Positions 8,041 to 15,071 of a stretch of 19,736 nucleotides of DNA are shown here, piece after piece (the first letter of the stretch is position 1; each line of letters begins with the position of its first letter). The position numbers and the translations under genes are program-made. Source of the DNA: Ruminococcus sp. UBA3800 (GTDB taxonomy: Bacteria; Bacillota; Clostridia; Oscillospirales; Ruminococcaceae). The stretch spans positions 1 through 19,736 of the forward strand of contig DFEO01000051.1 of the NCBI GenBank assembly GCA_002368715.1, written 5' to 3'. The notes below the pieces were generated by a model. That model had not been told where the DNA came from. It saw nothing but the letters and a program-made list of their open reading frames with translations, and did not search any database.

Positions 8041-8179
8041 GCGGGTGAGTTCCCGTGCTCGGCGGCTTTTAGGGAGCCTTTGCACAGAGCGGATATTGGG
8101 CCCTGTCCCAAGTCTGACTCGATGCCGTTCAAAGAGTGTCCCGACACTCCGCCGGTGTATTGTATCCTGTTTGACAGGA
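8041..8179 (+). promoter_or_regulatory. Structured 5' leader of the ECF S component gene, candidate riboswitch
   Basis: About 160 nt separate the predicted transcript start from the gene. Visible helices: CGGG/CCCG (8042-8045/8052-8055), GGCT/AGCC (8064-8067/8075-8078) inside GTGC/GCAC (8055-8058/8082-8085), TTGGG/CCCAA (8096-8100/8107-8111), GAGTGT/ACACTC with a CCCG loop (8134-8149), and TCCTGT/ACAGGA (8165-8170/8174-8179) just before the ribosome site GGAGG (8190-8194). A long-range CGGCGG/CCGCCG pairing (8060-8065/8149-8154) competes with the local GGCT helix, which would suit a two-state switch. Vitamin ECF subunits are often riboswitch-controlled. No known class fits convincingly. Confidence 0.55.
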
Positions 8180-8201
8180 ATAATAACAAGGAGGTTTTCA
8201 A

Positions 8202-8822
8202 ATGAAAACAAAGTCAATTTTCGGCACACGTCAGTTAGTCATCATGGGTCTTATGACAGCTCTGGTCATCATCTTCTCGATGACGCCTATCGGGTCTATA
8301 CCCGTCAATCCCGAGCTCAGCATAACCCTGAACGTTATCCCGATAGCTATCGCAGCTGTTGCCTGCGGCCCTGTCGGCGGAGCTATCGTCGGCGGCATCT
8401 TCGGGATATTCAGCTATCTCCAGTGCTTCGGCATCGGCGTTCCCAGCGGTCTGGGTGCTGCTCTTGTGAATATAAGCCCTGTGCTTGCGTTTATCCAGAG
8501 GTTTATCCCGAGGCTTCTTGACGGTTTTCTCACGGGTTTAGTGTTCAGTGTTCTCAAAAACAGAACGAAAAAGCCCATATCCTGCGGTATAACAGGCTTC
8601 TGCGCTGCGTTTTTCAATACGCTGCTGTTTATGTCGGCTCTTGTTATGCTTTTCTGGAACACCGACAAGCTCAACGAGCTTCGTGACGGCAAGAACGTTA
8701 TCTGGTTCATCATCACATTCGTAGGCTTCAACGCTCTGCTCGAAATGGCAGTCTGCACAGTGGTCACATCTGCTGTCGGAACAGCTCTTTTCAAGGCAAG
8801 ACTCATACCCTCAAAGAAGTAA
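8202..8822 (+). CDS. panT: ECF transporter S component, probably pantothenate-specific (PanT-like)
   Basis: This is a 206-residue integral membrane protein with about six hydrophobic segments and a basic C-terminus. It is the substrate-binding S component of an energy-coupling-factor transporter, which works with the shared EcfA/A'/T module encoded elsewhere. Family-like features are the N-terminal helix RQLVIMGLMTALVI, the IPIAIAAVACGPVGGAIVGG loop-helix (from about residue 46) and the RFIPRLLDGFLTGL segment (from about residue 104). Substrate assignment rests mainly on context: coaX follows 62 nt downstream and coaBC is divergent, so pantothenate is the natural cargo. Folate or riboflavin subunits are alternatives. 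GGAGG at 8190-8194 sets the start. Control is probably through the structured leader upstream. Confidence 0.75.
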   Translation: MKTKSIFGTRQLVIMGLMTALVIIFSMTPIGSIPVNPELSITLNVIPIAIAAVACGPVGGAIVGGIFGIFSYLQCFGIGVPSGLGAALVNISPVLAFIQRFIPRLLDGFLTGLVFSVLKNRTKKPISCGITGFCAAFFNTLLFMSALVMLFWNTDKLNELRDGKNVIWFIITFVGFNALLEMAVCTVVTSAVGTALFKARLIPSKK

Positions 8823-8835
8823 TAAAAACGATCCG

Positions 8836-8863
8836 ATTCCTCCGCAGTAGACTGTGGGGGAAT
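8836..8863 (+). promoter_or_regulatory. Intercistronic hairpin between the S component gene and coaX
   Basis: ATTCCTCCGCAG (8836-8847) pairs over 12 bp with CTGTGGGGGAAT (8852-8863), including two G-T pairs, with a TAGA loop. No T run follows, so it is not a standard terminator. The coaX ribosome site GGGAGG begins 10 nt later. The 5' arm contains CCTCC, which could alternatively pair with that site. Confidence 0.6.
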
Positions 8864-8884
8864 TGATATAACGGGAGGTAAAAT

Positions 8885-9661
8885 ATGCTGCTCGCTGTTG
8901 ATATAGGAAACACGAATATCGTTCTCGGCTGTATCGAGAATGACAAGATACTGTTCAGAGAGCGCATATCCACAGATCAGACAGCCACCGATCTTGAATA
9001 TGCGGCAAATCTGAAGATAGCTATGGAGATGAACGGCACAGAGCCGAAGGGCATCGACGGGGCGATAATTTCAAGCGTTGTGCCTTCGCTGACAAACACG
9101 GTGAAAATGGCGATAGAGAAATACATCGGTGCCGAGGTGATGACGGTAGGCCCGGGGATAAAGACGGGGCTGAGCATCCTTATCGACAACCCTGCACAGC
9201 TTGGCAGCGACCTTGCGGTGGATGCGGTGGCAGGCATTAACGAGTATGAGGCTCCGATGATAATCATTGATATGGGTACAGCCACAACGCTCTCTGTCAT
9301 CGACGAGAAAAAGAGCTATCGGGGCGGTATAATAATGACGGGTGTGGCTGTTTCGGCGGAGGCGCTGGTCTCCAAGACGGCGCAGCTGCCAAAGGTGTCG
9401 TTTGACAGACCGAAGAAGATCATCGGCACGAACACCGTGGACTGTATAAGAAACGGCCTGCTTTATTCAAATGCCTGCGCTATCGACGGTATGGTGGAGC
9501 GCATAGAGGAGGAGCTTGGCAGCAAGTGCAGCGTTATAGCTACGGGCGGTCTTGCTTCAACGGTCATCCCTCTTTGCAGGCGCAAGGGTATAGTGATCGA
9601 CGACGACCTTTTGCTGAAGGGTCTGAAGATAATCTACAAAAAGAACCGGAACAACAAATAA
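8885..9661 (+). CDS. coaX: Type III pantothenate kinase
   Basis: This cytoplasmic enzyme uses ATP to phosphorylate pantothenate to 4'-phosphopantothenate, the first committed step of coenzyme A synthesis. At 258 residues it has the usual CoaX length. The ASKHA-fold motifs are clear: the N-terminal phosphate loop LAVDIGNTN, then GPGIKTGL, GSDLAVDAVAG, the second phosphate motif IIDMGTATT and a GGIIMTGVAVSAEAL segment (from about residue 142). GGGAGG (8873-8878) lies just upstream of ATG. It follows the S component gene on the same strand and shares its transcript unless the intervening hairpin acts on it. It ends at a strong terminator. Type III kinases are not subject to the CoA feedback inhibition typical of type I, which fits control at the level of uptake or mRNA (inference). 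Confidence 0.95.
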   Translation: MLLAVDIGNTNIVLGCIENDKILFRERISTDQTATDLEYAANLKIAMEMNGTEPKGIDGAIISSVVPSLTNTVKMAIEKYIGAEVMTVGPGIKTGLSILIDNPAQLGSDLAVDAVAGINEYEAPMIIIDMGTATTLSVIDEKKSYRGGIIMTGVAVSAEALVSKTAQLPKVSFDRPKKIIGTNTVDCIRNGLLYSNACAIDGMVERIEEELGSKCSVIATGGLASTVIPLCRRKGIVIDDDLLLKGLKIIYKKNRNNK

Positions 9662-9674
9662 AAAAACGTGGTAT

Positions 9675-9717
9675 CAACTGCGGCGGTGGAAAATGCTTCA
9701 TCGCCGCAGTTGTTTTT
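9675..9717 (+). terminator. Terminator of the S component / coaX operon
   Basis: A perfect 11-bp stem, CAACTGCGGCG (9675-9685) with CGCCGCAGTTG (9702-9712), is followed by TTTTT. The 16-nt loop can itself form a short GAA/TTC pairing. Confidence 0.9.
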
Positions 9718-9722
9718 CGCAC

Positions 9723-9758
9723 AAAAAGGCACTCCTGCCGGTAAAACAGGAGTGCCTT
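9723..9758 (-). terminator. Terminator of the FN3-CAP protein gene
   Basis: Read on the minus strand, a perfect 12-bp stem AAGGCACTCCTG/CAGGAGTGCCTT (9758-9747/9737-9726) is followed by a T run ending at 9723. It is about 27 nt after the stop of the minus-strand gene and back to back with the coaX terminator. Confidence 0.88.
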
Positions 9759-9784
9759 AAAGCTTTGTTTTGTTTCGTTCGTGC

Positions 9785-11437
9785 TCAGTCCTTAAGCTGG
9801 TCAGCGATAAGAACTACCCAGCCCTTTGTCGAGGGGCAATAGCCTATGCCTATCCTGTTTCCCATCGGGTCAAGATACTTGCCCTTGGTAACGGTGTTGC
9901 CTGCCCACAGAGAATAAACATCATATGCAGTCTTCATTGTGGGACCCATCTCATAGTTCTCGCCCATGATGTTTCCTATGCCAAAATCAGCTGCCATTGC
10001 ATAGGAGCTGGAGCCGTCAGGTCTTGTGTGAGAATAGTCAGCCTTGATCTCATATGCTCTGATCTCAGCAAGTGCGCAGAGATCCTTGTCTATCTCCAGA
10101 GGCTCGAAAGCGGCTTTCTTCCTGTCAGCATTCATATAAGAAGCCATCTTGCTATACTCACCATTAAGAGCAAACTTTTCCTTTGTGGGAACATCTACTG
10201 TCATAAAGGTGTATGTACCTACGATCTTCTTGCCGTTTATGTTCTTATATCTTCTTATTCCTATCTGCCATGTCTTGCCCTGATCGAGCCCGTAGATCTC
10301 GAGAACAGCTCTGTAACCGTCATCGGTAGTCTCTATCTGCTGCCACTCGGTATCTCCCTTTACTCTTGCGTAAATGTCGTAACCGTCGATCTTGTCATCG
10401 TCAGCAAGGTTCATCACAACGGTGCAGAGGTGGTTGGTAGTCTTGCAGGCATAGCTGAACCTGTCGAGCATAGTGCAGAGGTATCTGTTGTTGTAGGACG
10501 GGCTCATAAGAGTGGTGGTCGCATTGATCTTCTGCATAGCCCTTACGGTATAGCGGTACTCTGTGCCCTCTTTAAGTCCCGTGTCGGTGTAGGAGGTGGT
10601 GGAAGCACCGACCTCGCCGAGCACCTTCCACTTGCCGTCAACATACTTGTAAACTCTGTAACCCGTAGCAGCATTCTGCTTCTGCCAGTTGAAGGTGATC
10701 CTGTCAACGCCGCAGGTCTGTGTTGTGAACTTTACATTGGAAGGAGCTGTGAAGTCGGATTTGAAGGTGAAGTCTGACTTGTTCTTCACGCCGTCTGCAT
10801 CTGTTCTGAAAGCTCTCACAACAAAGTCATATCTTGTGCCGCCCTTGAGACCTGTGACCTTGAAGCTGTTCTTGTTCATATGGTCGGTGGTCCCTGCAAG
10901 CGTCCAGCTTGTTTCCACGCCGTGCTCTCTCTTATAGATCTCATAGCCGTTGCTCTTTGACACCTTCCACTTCAGTGTTATGGATGTGTTTGTGCGCTCG
11001 GACTCGGTGAAAACGATATTTGCAGGCTTTGTGGTAACGAACTTGTCGCCCTTTACCTGTGTCCAGTCATAGCCTGTGTCTGTCTTCTTATAGGCTCTGA
11101 CAAGGTATCTGTAAGCAGTTCCGCTCTCAAGGTTTCCCTCATAGTAGCTGAGAGTGTTTGCGCCAACATTTCCAAGGCCCTTCCAGCCTGTCGAGGTGAG
11201 CCTGTAAACTCTGTAACCGGTTGCGCCCTCCTGCTTTTCCCAGTATATCCTTATAGCCTTTGCAGATGCGGCATAGCTTTTTTTCACCTTCACATACTGG
11301 TCGGTAAAGCCTGCTTCATCAGCAGCGGTAACGACTGTCGGTTCGTCCAGCGCCAAAACCGAAGGCACCAGTGCAGCAGCAGGTGCGCCTGTTGTCATTA
11401 CTGCGGCAGCAAGGATAGACACTATCTTCTTGTTCAT
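9785..11437 (-). CDS. Secreted protein with four fibronectin III domains and a C-terminal CAP/SCP domain
   Basis: This is a 550-residue exported protein. An N-terminal signal peptide (about 1-29) is followed by four FN3 repeats at roughly 45-137, 138-228, 230-320 and 322-418. They are recognised by recurring ATGYRVYK / SGTAYRYLVRA-like strands. Residues 422-550 are a CAP (YkwD/SCP) domain with SHTRPDG (His470) and GEN (Glu493). The position usually held by the second histidine before IGIG is Arg528, so the metal-binding tetrad looks incomplete. No lipobox, LPxTG motif or dockerin is visible, so the protein is either free or held non-covalently. CAP proteins of Firmicutes are often envelope-associated; binding of carbohydrate or protein through FN3 is likely. 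The start has AGGAGG on the minus strand. It has its own promoter and terminator. Confidence 0.85.
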   Translation of the reverse strand: MNKKIVSILAAAVMTTGAPAAALVPSVLALDEPTVVTAADEAGFTDQYVKVKKSYAASAKAIRIYWEKQEGATGYRVYRLTSTGWKGLGNVGANTLSYYEGNLESGTAYRYLVRAYKKTDTGYDWTQVKGDKFVTTKPANIVFTESERTNTSITLKWKVSKSNGYEIYKREHGVETSWTLAGTTDHMNKNSFKVTGLKGGTRYDFVVRAFRTDADGVKNKSDFTFKSDFTAPSNVKFTTQTCGVDRITFNWQKQNAATGYRVYKYVDGKWKVLGEVGASTTSYTDTGLKEGTEYRYTVRAMQKINATTTLMSPSYNNRYLCTMLDRFSYACKTTNHLCTVVMNLADDDKIDGYDIYARVKGDTEWQQIETTDDGYRAVLEIYGLDQGKTWQIGIRRYKNINGKKIVGTYTFMTVDVPTKEKFALNGEYSKMASYMNADRKKAAFEPLEIDKDLCALAEIRAYEIKADYSHTRPDGSSSYAMAADFGIGNIMGENYEMGPTMKTAYDVYSLWAGNTVTKGKYLDPMGNRIGIGYCPSTKGWVVLIADQLKD

Positions 11438-11506
11438 TTTTTCAACCTCCTGATAATATAATTCCTATACTGTAAAAAAACGTCAAAAAGGTATTTGCTA
11501 TGGAAT

Positions 11507-11535
11507 ATTATAACATAATCCATAGTCAATGTAAA
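11507..11535 (-). promoter_or_regulatory. Promoter of the FN3-CAP protein gene
   Basis: On the minus strand, TTTACA (11535-11530) and a perfect TATAAT (11512-11507) are separated by 17 nt. It lies about 70 nt upstream of the start codon and immediately downstream of the terminator of the preceding minus-strand gene. Confidence 0.75.
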
Positions 11536-11548
11536 TGTGTTATATCAC

Positions 11549-11579
11549 AAAAACAGCACCCTTACAAAGGATGCTGTTT
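11549..11579 (-). terminator. Terminator of the cohesin-like protein gene
   Basis: On the minus strand, AAACAGCATCC (11579-11569) pairs with GGGTGCTGTTT (11561-11551), with one T-G pair and a 7-nt loop. Two more T complete a five-T run. It starts 11 nt after the stop codon. Confidence 0.82.
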
Positions 11580-11590
11580 GAGCATTTTGT

Positions 11591-13042
11591 TTATTTATCC
11601 TCCGGCTCTCCGTCGTGACCGTCATCGTAGCTCTGGTCATCATAGCCCTGATCGTCATAAGCCTGATCGTCATAAGCCTGATCGTCATAAGCCTGATCGT
11701 CGTAGCCCTGGTCATCGTAGCTCTGGTCGTCATAGTCCTGATCGTCGTAGCCCTGGTCATCGTAGCTCTGGTCATCATAGTCCTGATCGTCATAAGCCTG
11801 ATCGTCATAATCCTGATCGTCATAGCTCTGGTCGCCGTTCTGAGCGTTTTGCTGCTCGTCATAGGCTTCCTCGTCGAACTCGTCGTCGTTCGGGTCCCTC
11901 TTCTTGACGATCATAAAGTATTCAGCAACAACAGCTATTATACCCACGATAACAACAGCGCCGATGATTATAAACATCAGAACGGGCGAGCTCTTTTCGC
12001 CGTCGTCCTTCTTTGCCGTCGTTACAGATGCTGCTGTGGTCTCGGCGGTGGTGGTCACGCCGTCATTCTCGATCTTCACAAGAAGCTTTGCCACCGAACC
12101 GTCGGCATATTCGATAGTTACCTTTGTCTGTCCCTCGGCATAAGCATAGAACTTGCCGTCCTTATATTCAAGTATGCTGCCCGTTTCGATATTCACCGAG
12201 GTGATGTCGCCGTCAGCGATAAGGTCCTTTGGAGTATAGGGGCTTTTCGAGAGGAACAGCTTGACCTCACGGTAGATAGAGTCGTCCTCGGCTGCCGATG
12301 ATTCCTCGGCCTTGTATCTGAGGATAGCGTTCTCGGACTGACAGGCGATCGACACACCGTTTTCATCGCTCAGATCGTTTGCCGTAAGATAGAGCACGGA
12401 GGATGAGAGCGCATCGTCGATTATCGAAAAGGAAACGGTGCAGAAGGTCCCTGCAAAGGCTGTTCCCTCGGGGTTTACATAATTGTAAACGAACTTGCCG
12501 TCAAAAGAGTTTTCGACAGCCATTCCGCCTGCCTCGTCGTTGTGCTCGCAGCCCTCATATTTGAGCAGCGCCTGATCGTATTCGATGGAAAACTGAGCGT
12601 TTGCTATCTTCTTGGGAGAGTCAACTATTATATCGACTGTGAATTTTTTATCCTTGACTTCGCTCAGCGAAAGCTTTATATTTGCGGGCGAGGCCGTCGG
12701 CTCGGGCGGAGTATAGGTGGTCTGGACCTCGGAAGTCTGTGTGTCGGTGGGTGCCTGAGTAACAGGCTGAGTGTCTGTCGCAAGTGTCTGCGCAGGCACA
12801 TCCGTCACCAAAGAGACATCGGTCGTTGTCGGGTCTGTTATCGGGTTTGTATAGGGGTCCTGATAATCCGGCGGTATCGTTGGGTCAGCATACTGCTGGT
12901 TCGGATCGACATACTGCTGATTCGGATCGGCGTACTGCTGGTTGGGATCAACGTAAGCCTGGTCTGCGAACACCTGAGCGGTCATCATTGTCAGTGCCGT
13001 GACGGCCGCCGCCGCACAAATACCTAGTCTTCTGAGTTTCAT
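11591..13042 (-). CDS. Membrane-anchored cohesin-like surface protein with cytoplasmic YDDQ-repeat tail
   Basis: This is a 483-residue type I membrane protein. In order: signal peptide with probable cleavage after Ala26; a Y(V/A)DPNQQ heptad repeat (30-54); a Thr/Pro-rich linker to about 117; a beta-rich domain (about 118-245) resembling cohesins, with FSIEYDQALLKYEG; a second small Ig-like domain (about 255-335); a Thr/Ala linker; one transmembrane helix (about 355-378); and the basic stop-transfer VKKR. The remaining 100 or so residues should be cytoplasmic. They are very acidic and dominated by about 14 YDDQx repeats (407-474). Cohesin-like domains normally bind dockerins or act as adhesive modules; the ligand here is unknown. 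The ribosome site is only moderate (AAGGGAAAG). It follows the diguanylate cyclase gene by 33 nt and probably shares its transcript. Confidence 0.82.
   Translation of the reverse strand: MKLRRLGICAAAAVTALTMMTAQVFADQAYVDPNQQYADPNQQYVDPNQQYADPTIPPDYQDPYTNPITDPTTTDVSLVTDVPAQTLATDTQPVTQAPTDTQTSEVQTTYTPPEPTASPANIKLSLSEVKDKKFTVDIIVDSPKKIANAQFSIEYDQALLKYEGCEHNDEAGGMAVENSFDGKFVYNYVNPEGTAFAGTFCTVSFSIIDDALSSSVLYLTANDLSDENGVSIACQSENAILRYKAEESSAAEDDSIYREVKLFLSKSPYTPKDLIADGDITSVNIETGSILEYKDGKFYAYAEGQTKVTIEYADGSVAKLLVKIENDGVTTTAETTAASVTTAKKDDGEKSSPVLMFIIIGAVVIVGIIAVVAEYFMIVKKRDPNDDEFDEEAYDEQQNAQNGDQSYDDQDYDDQAYDDQDYDDQSYDDQGYDDQDYDDQSYDDQGYDDQAYDDQAYDDQAYDDQGYDDQSYDDGHDGEPEDK
11621..11824 (-). repeat. 15-bp tandem repeat encoding YDDQx
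   Basis: About 14 in-frame copies of a 15-bp unit encode Tyr-Asp-Asp-Gln plus a variable Ala, Ser, Gly or Asp. Two-unit and larger blocks repeat almost exactly at DNA level, so copy number could vary by slippage or recombination without shifting the frame. The repeat opens long meaningless frames on the plus strand. Confidence 0.9.
12881..12955 (-). repeat. 21-bp tandem repeat encoding Y(V/A)DPNQQ
   Basis: Three and a half in-frame copies of a 21-bp unit lie directly after the signal peptide of the cohesin-like protein. Val and Ala alternate at the second position. Confidence 0.85.
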
Positions 13043-13075
13043 TGTTAGATCTTTCCCTTCGTTTGCTTTTTGCTG

Positions 13076-14980
13076 TCATTTATTTCTCGGAGCGCCCCTG
13101 AAAAGACTTGTTTTCTTTTCCGATTTGCTCCTGTACATTATCTCGTCCGCCAGCATGACCATATTGTCAAAATCCGTTCGTTCCGAGATATCCTTTTCTG
13201 TTCTTCCCGTGCTTGCTGATATCTGATAGGGCTTTTTTGCAAGCTCGTTATATTTTGCAAGCTTCTGCTGGAGATCGAGCTCGAACTGAGCGCCCCTGCC
13301 TGCGTCGGCAAAGCCTGCCGCTATGAATTCATCTCCGCCGAAGCGGGCACAGATAAGGTCATTGCCGCAAAGCTCGGTCAGCACACCTGCGATCACCATA
13401 AGTGCATTGTCGCCCTCGAGGTGGCCGAAATTGTCATTTATATATTTGAGCCCGTCAAGGTCGATAGAGATGACAAGAAAACGGTTCGTTCCGGGCGCTT
13501 TCTTCAATTCCGAAAGGCTCTTGAAAAAGCCCCGCCTGTTATAAAGCCTTGTCATGGAGTCACGGTTATACATCTGCTCCAGCATCTTGTTCGAGAGCGC
13601 AAGGTCATTTTCCTGCCTTACTATCATGAGCGCATTTGAAACGGCACGGGAATAGATGTACCATTTTTCCAGAGCCCAGAAGTTGGATATCTCTCTCACT
13701 CCGTAGCCGAGCGAGCAGTCGTTGATATGGAGCGGGAACACCATAAGCGCCATACATTCGTCAAGCTCTCTGTCAAGGTCGGGGATAAGCTCTTCGGTCT
13801 TTACAGTCTGCCCGAAGGTCATCTCGTCGCCGTCCTTGAAAGCGATTATGTTCTGATATTCGGTATATCCGCCGTGAGCGTTATAGCCCAGCTGCATCTT
13901 GTCGATATCGTCCAGCTTTGTTCTTATAAGGTCGCTGTTTACGCACAGCCAGAGCTTTTTCACCCATTGCTCTGCGCTGTCCTTGCGGATCATCTCCAGC
14001 GCCTTGTCCCAGTCCGGCTGCTCGATGATCTTTGATTCGAGCAGATAATACTTCTGGTTGTCACGGTATAACTTGTCTTTGGCTTCCTCCAGCTTTCGCA
14101 GGCTTTCGTTTATCTCCGCACGGTGAGCCTTTTTGCAGCCGCAGCTCTCGGAAAAGTAGATCTTCGGCATAAGCGTGGTGCTGCCGCCGGCATTTCCGAA
14201 AAGAATATCAAAGACCGCCTTGACGTCATTGCGTCTGTCAAAATCTGCACTTGAAAGCTGAGGGGTTATGTTTATGCCCTCCTTGAGCATATCGACGCCC
14301 GTCACCTTCACGTCCTCGGGGACCCTGAGCCCCTGTCTTTTCAGTTCGGATATGGCGCCTATCGCCATTAGATCGTTGGCACACACGACAGCATCAAATT
14401 CGCAGCCCTCTTCTATCCATTCTCTTATACAATCACAGGGAGGGTCATGCCACCACCAGCCGACCTTTACACGGCTTTCCTCCGGTTCGATACCGTTGTC
14501 CCTGAGTGCCTGCTTATAGCCTTCCTCACGCTCGTCGGCATATTCGGTGCCTTTGATGCCCGTTATGAAATTTATCTTTTTGCAGCCATGTTCTTTTATA
14601 AGATGATCGGTCATCATCCTTATCGTTTCGCCGCATTTATATGTCACGCTCGGACAAAGATCGGTGAAGTAGTCCACACAAACGCAGGGGACACCGTTTT
14701 TGTTCGCAGCCTTTATCACTTCTTCGAGCTTTGTTTTGTCGGGCATGACCTGTCCTAAGACTATCATACCGTCCAGCTTGTCCCAGCTGATAAGGTCAAA
14801 CACACGCATCGTTCCCACGTCCTGAGAGCTGCCGGTTATATCGGAGACAAAGCTTGTGAAAAACAGAAGCCTGATATCTCCGCTGTCCTGTGCATATTTA
14901 AGGAGACAGTTGCACATCTCCTCCTGGTATTCTCCGGCAACGCCGCAGAAACATACACCAACAGTCTTCTTTCCGATCAT
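13076..14980 (-). CDS. Soluble diguanylate cyclase with LacI-type ligand-binding sensor domain
   Basis: This 634-residue protein is predicted to make c-di-GMP from GTP. Residues 1 to about 275 form a periplasmic-binding-protein fold like the effector domain of LacI regulators (GVCFCGVAGEY near the N-terminus, FDAVVCANDLMAIGA, PEDVKVTGVD). There is no helix-turn-helix, signal peptide or transmembrane segment, so it should sense a cytoplasmic ligand. An SCGC motif leads to a coiled coil (about 290-325), a GAF-like middle region (about 330-460) and a GGDEF domain with intact FGGDEF (547-552). The product-inhibition I-site RxxD is lost: Cys538 stands where Arg is expected, with Asp541 kept. AAGGAGG precedes the ATG. 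It is first in a probable two-gene unit with the cohesin-like surface protein. Confidence 0.88.
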   Translation of the reverse strand: MIGKKTVGVCFCGVAGEYQEEMCNCLLKYAQDSGDIRLLFFTSFVSDITGSSQDVGTMRVFDLISWDKLDGMIVLGQVMPDKTKLEEVIKAANKNGVPCVCVDYFTDLCPSVTYKCGETIRMMTDHLIKEHGCKKINFITGIKGTEYADEREEGYKQALRDNGIEPEESRVKVGWWWHDPPCDCIREWIEEGCEFDAVVCANDLMAIGAISELKRQGLRVPEDVKVTGVDMLKEGINITPQLSSADFDRRNDVKAVFDILFGNAGGSTTLMPKIYFSESCGCKKAHRAEINESLRKLEEAKDKLYRDNQKYYLLESKIIEQPDWDKALEMIRKDSAEQWVKKLWLCVNSDLIRTKLDDIDKMQLGYNAHGGYTEYQNIIAFKDGDEMTFGQTVKTEELIPDLDRELDECMALMVFPLHINDCSLGYGVREISNFWALEKWYIYSRAVSNALMIVRQENDLALSNKMLEQMYNRDSMTRLYNRRGFFKSLSELKKAPGTNRFLVISIDLDGLKYINDNFGHLEGDNALMVIAGVLTELCGNDLICARFGGDEFIAAGFADAGRGAQFELDLQQKLAKYNELAKKPYQISASTGRTEKDISERTDFDNMVMLADEIMYRSKSEKKTSLFRGAPRNK

Positions 14981-15021
14981 ACATCAGGCCTCCTTTTCGT
15001 AAGAAAACACATACACAGCAT

Positions 15022-15050
15022 ATTATAGCACAATAAATCTGTGTTGTCAA
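15022..15050 (-). promoter_or_regulatory. Promoter of the diguanylate cyclase gene
   Basis: On the minus strand, a perfect TTGACA (15050-15045) and a perfect TATAAT (15027-15022) are separated by 17 nt, the strongest promoter in the window. It lies about 42 nt upstream of the start codon and probably also drives the cohesin-like gene. Confidence 0.85.
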
Positions 15051-15071
15051 ATCAGCCAAAGCGCAGCCCGT

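Noticed and set aside
8041..8078. Similarity of GGGTGAGTTCCCG...CGGCGG to the start of the FMN riboswitch
   Set aside because: The later conserved FMN elements (GAAGCCGACAGT-like and GGATGGGAGAAGG-like segments) are absent, and the gene looks pantothenate-related.
9770..10777. 335-residue plus-strand frame
   Set aside because: It is antisense to the FN3-CAP gene and starts inside its terminator region; no recognisable domain.
11621..11824. Regular short repeats suggesting a CRISPR array
   Set aside because: The repeats are 15-bp, contiguous, without spacers, and encode an in-frame peptide repeat.
11615..12301. 228-residue plus-strand frame rich in Val/Ile, resembling a membrane protein
   Set aside because: The hydrophobic stretch is the reverse complement of the YDDQ-encoding repeat; it is an artefact of low-complexity DNA.
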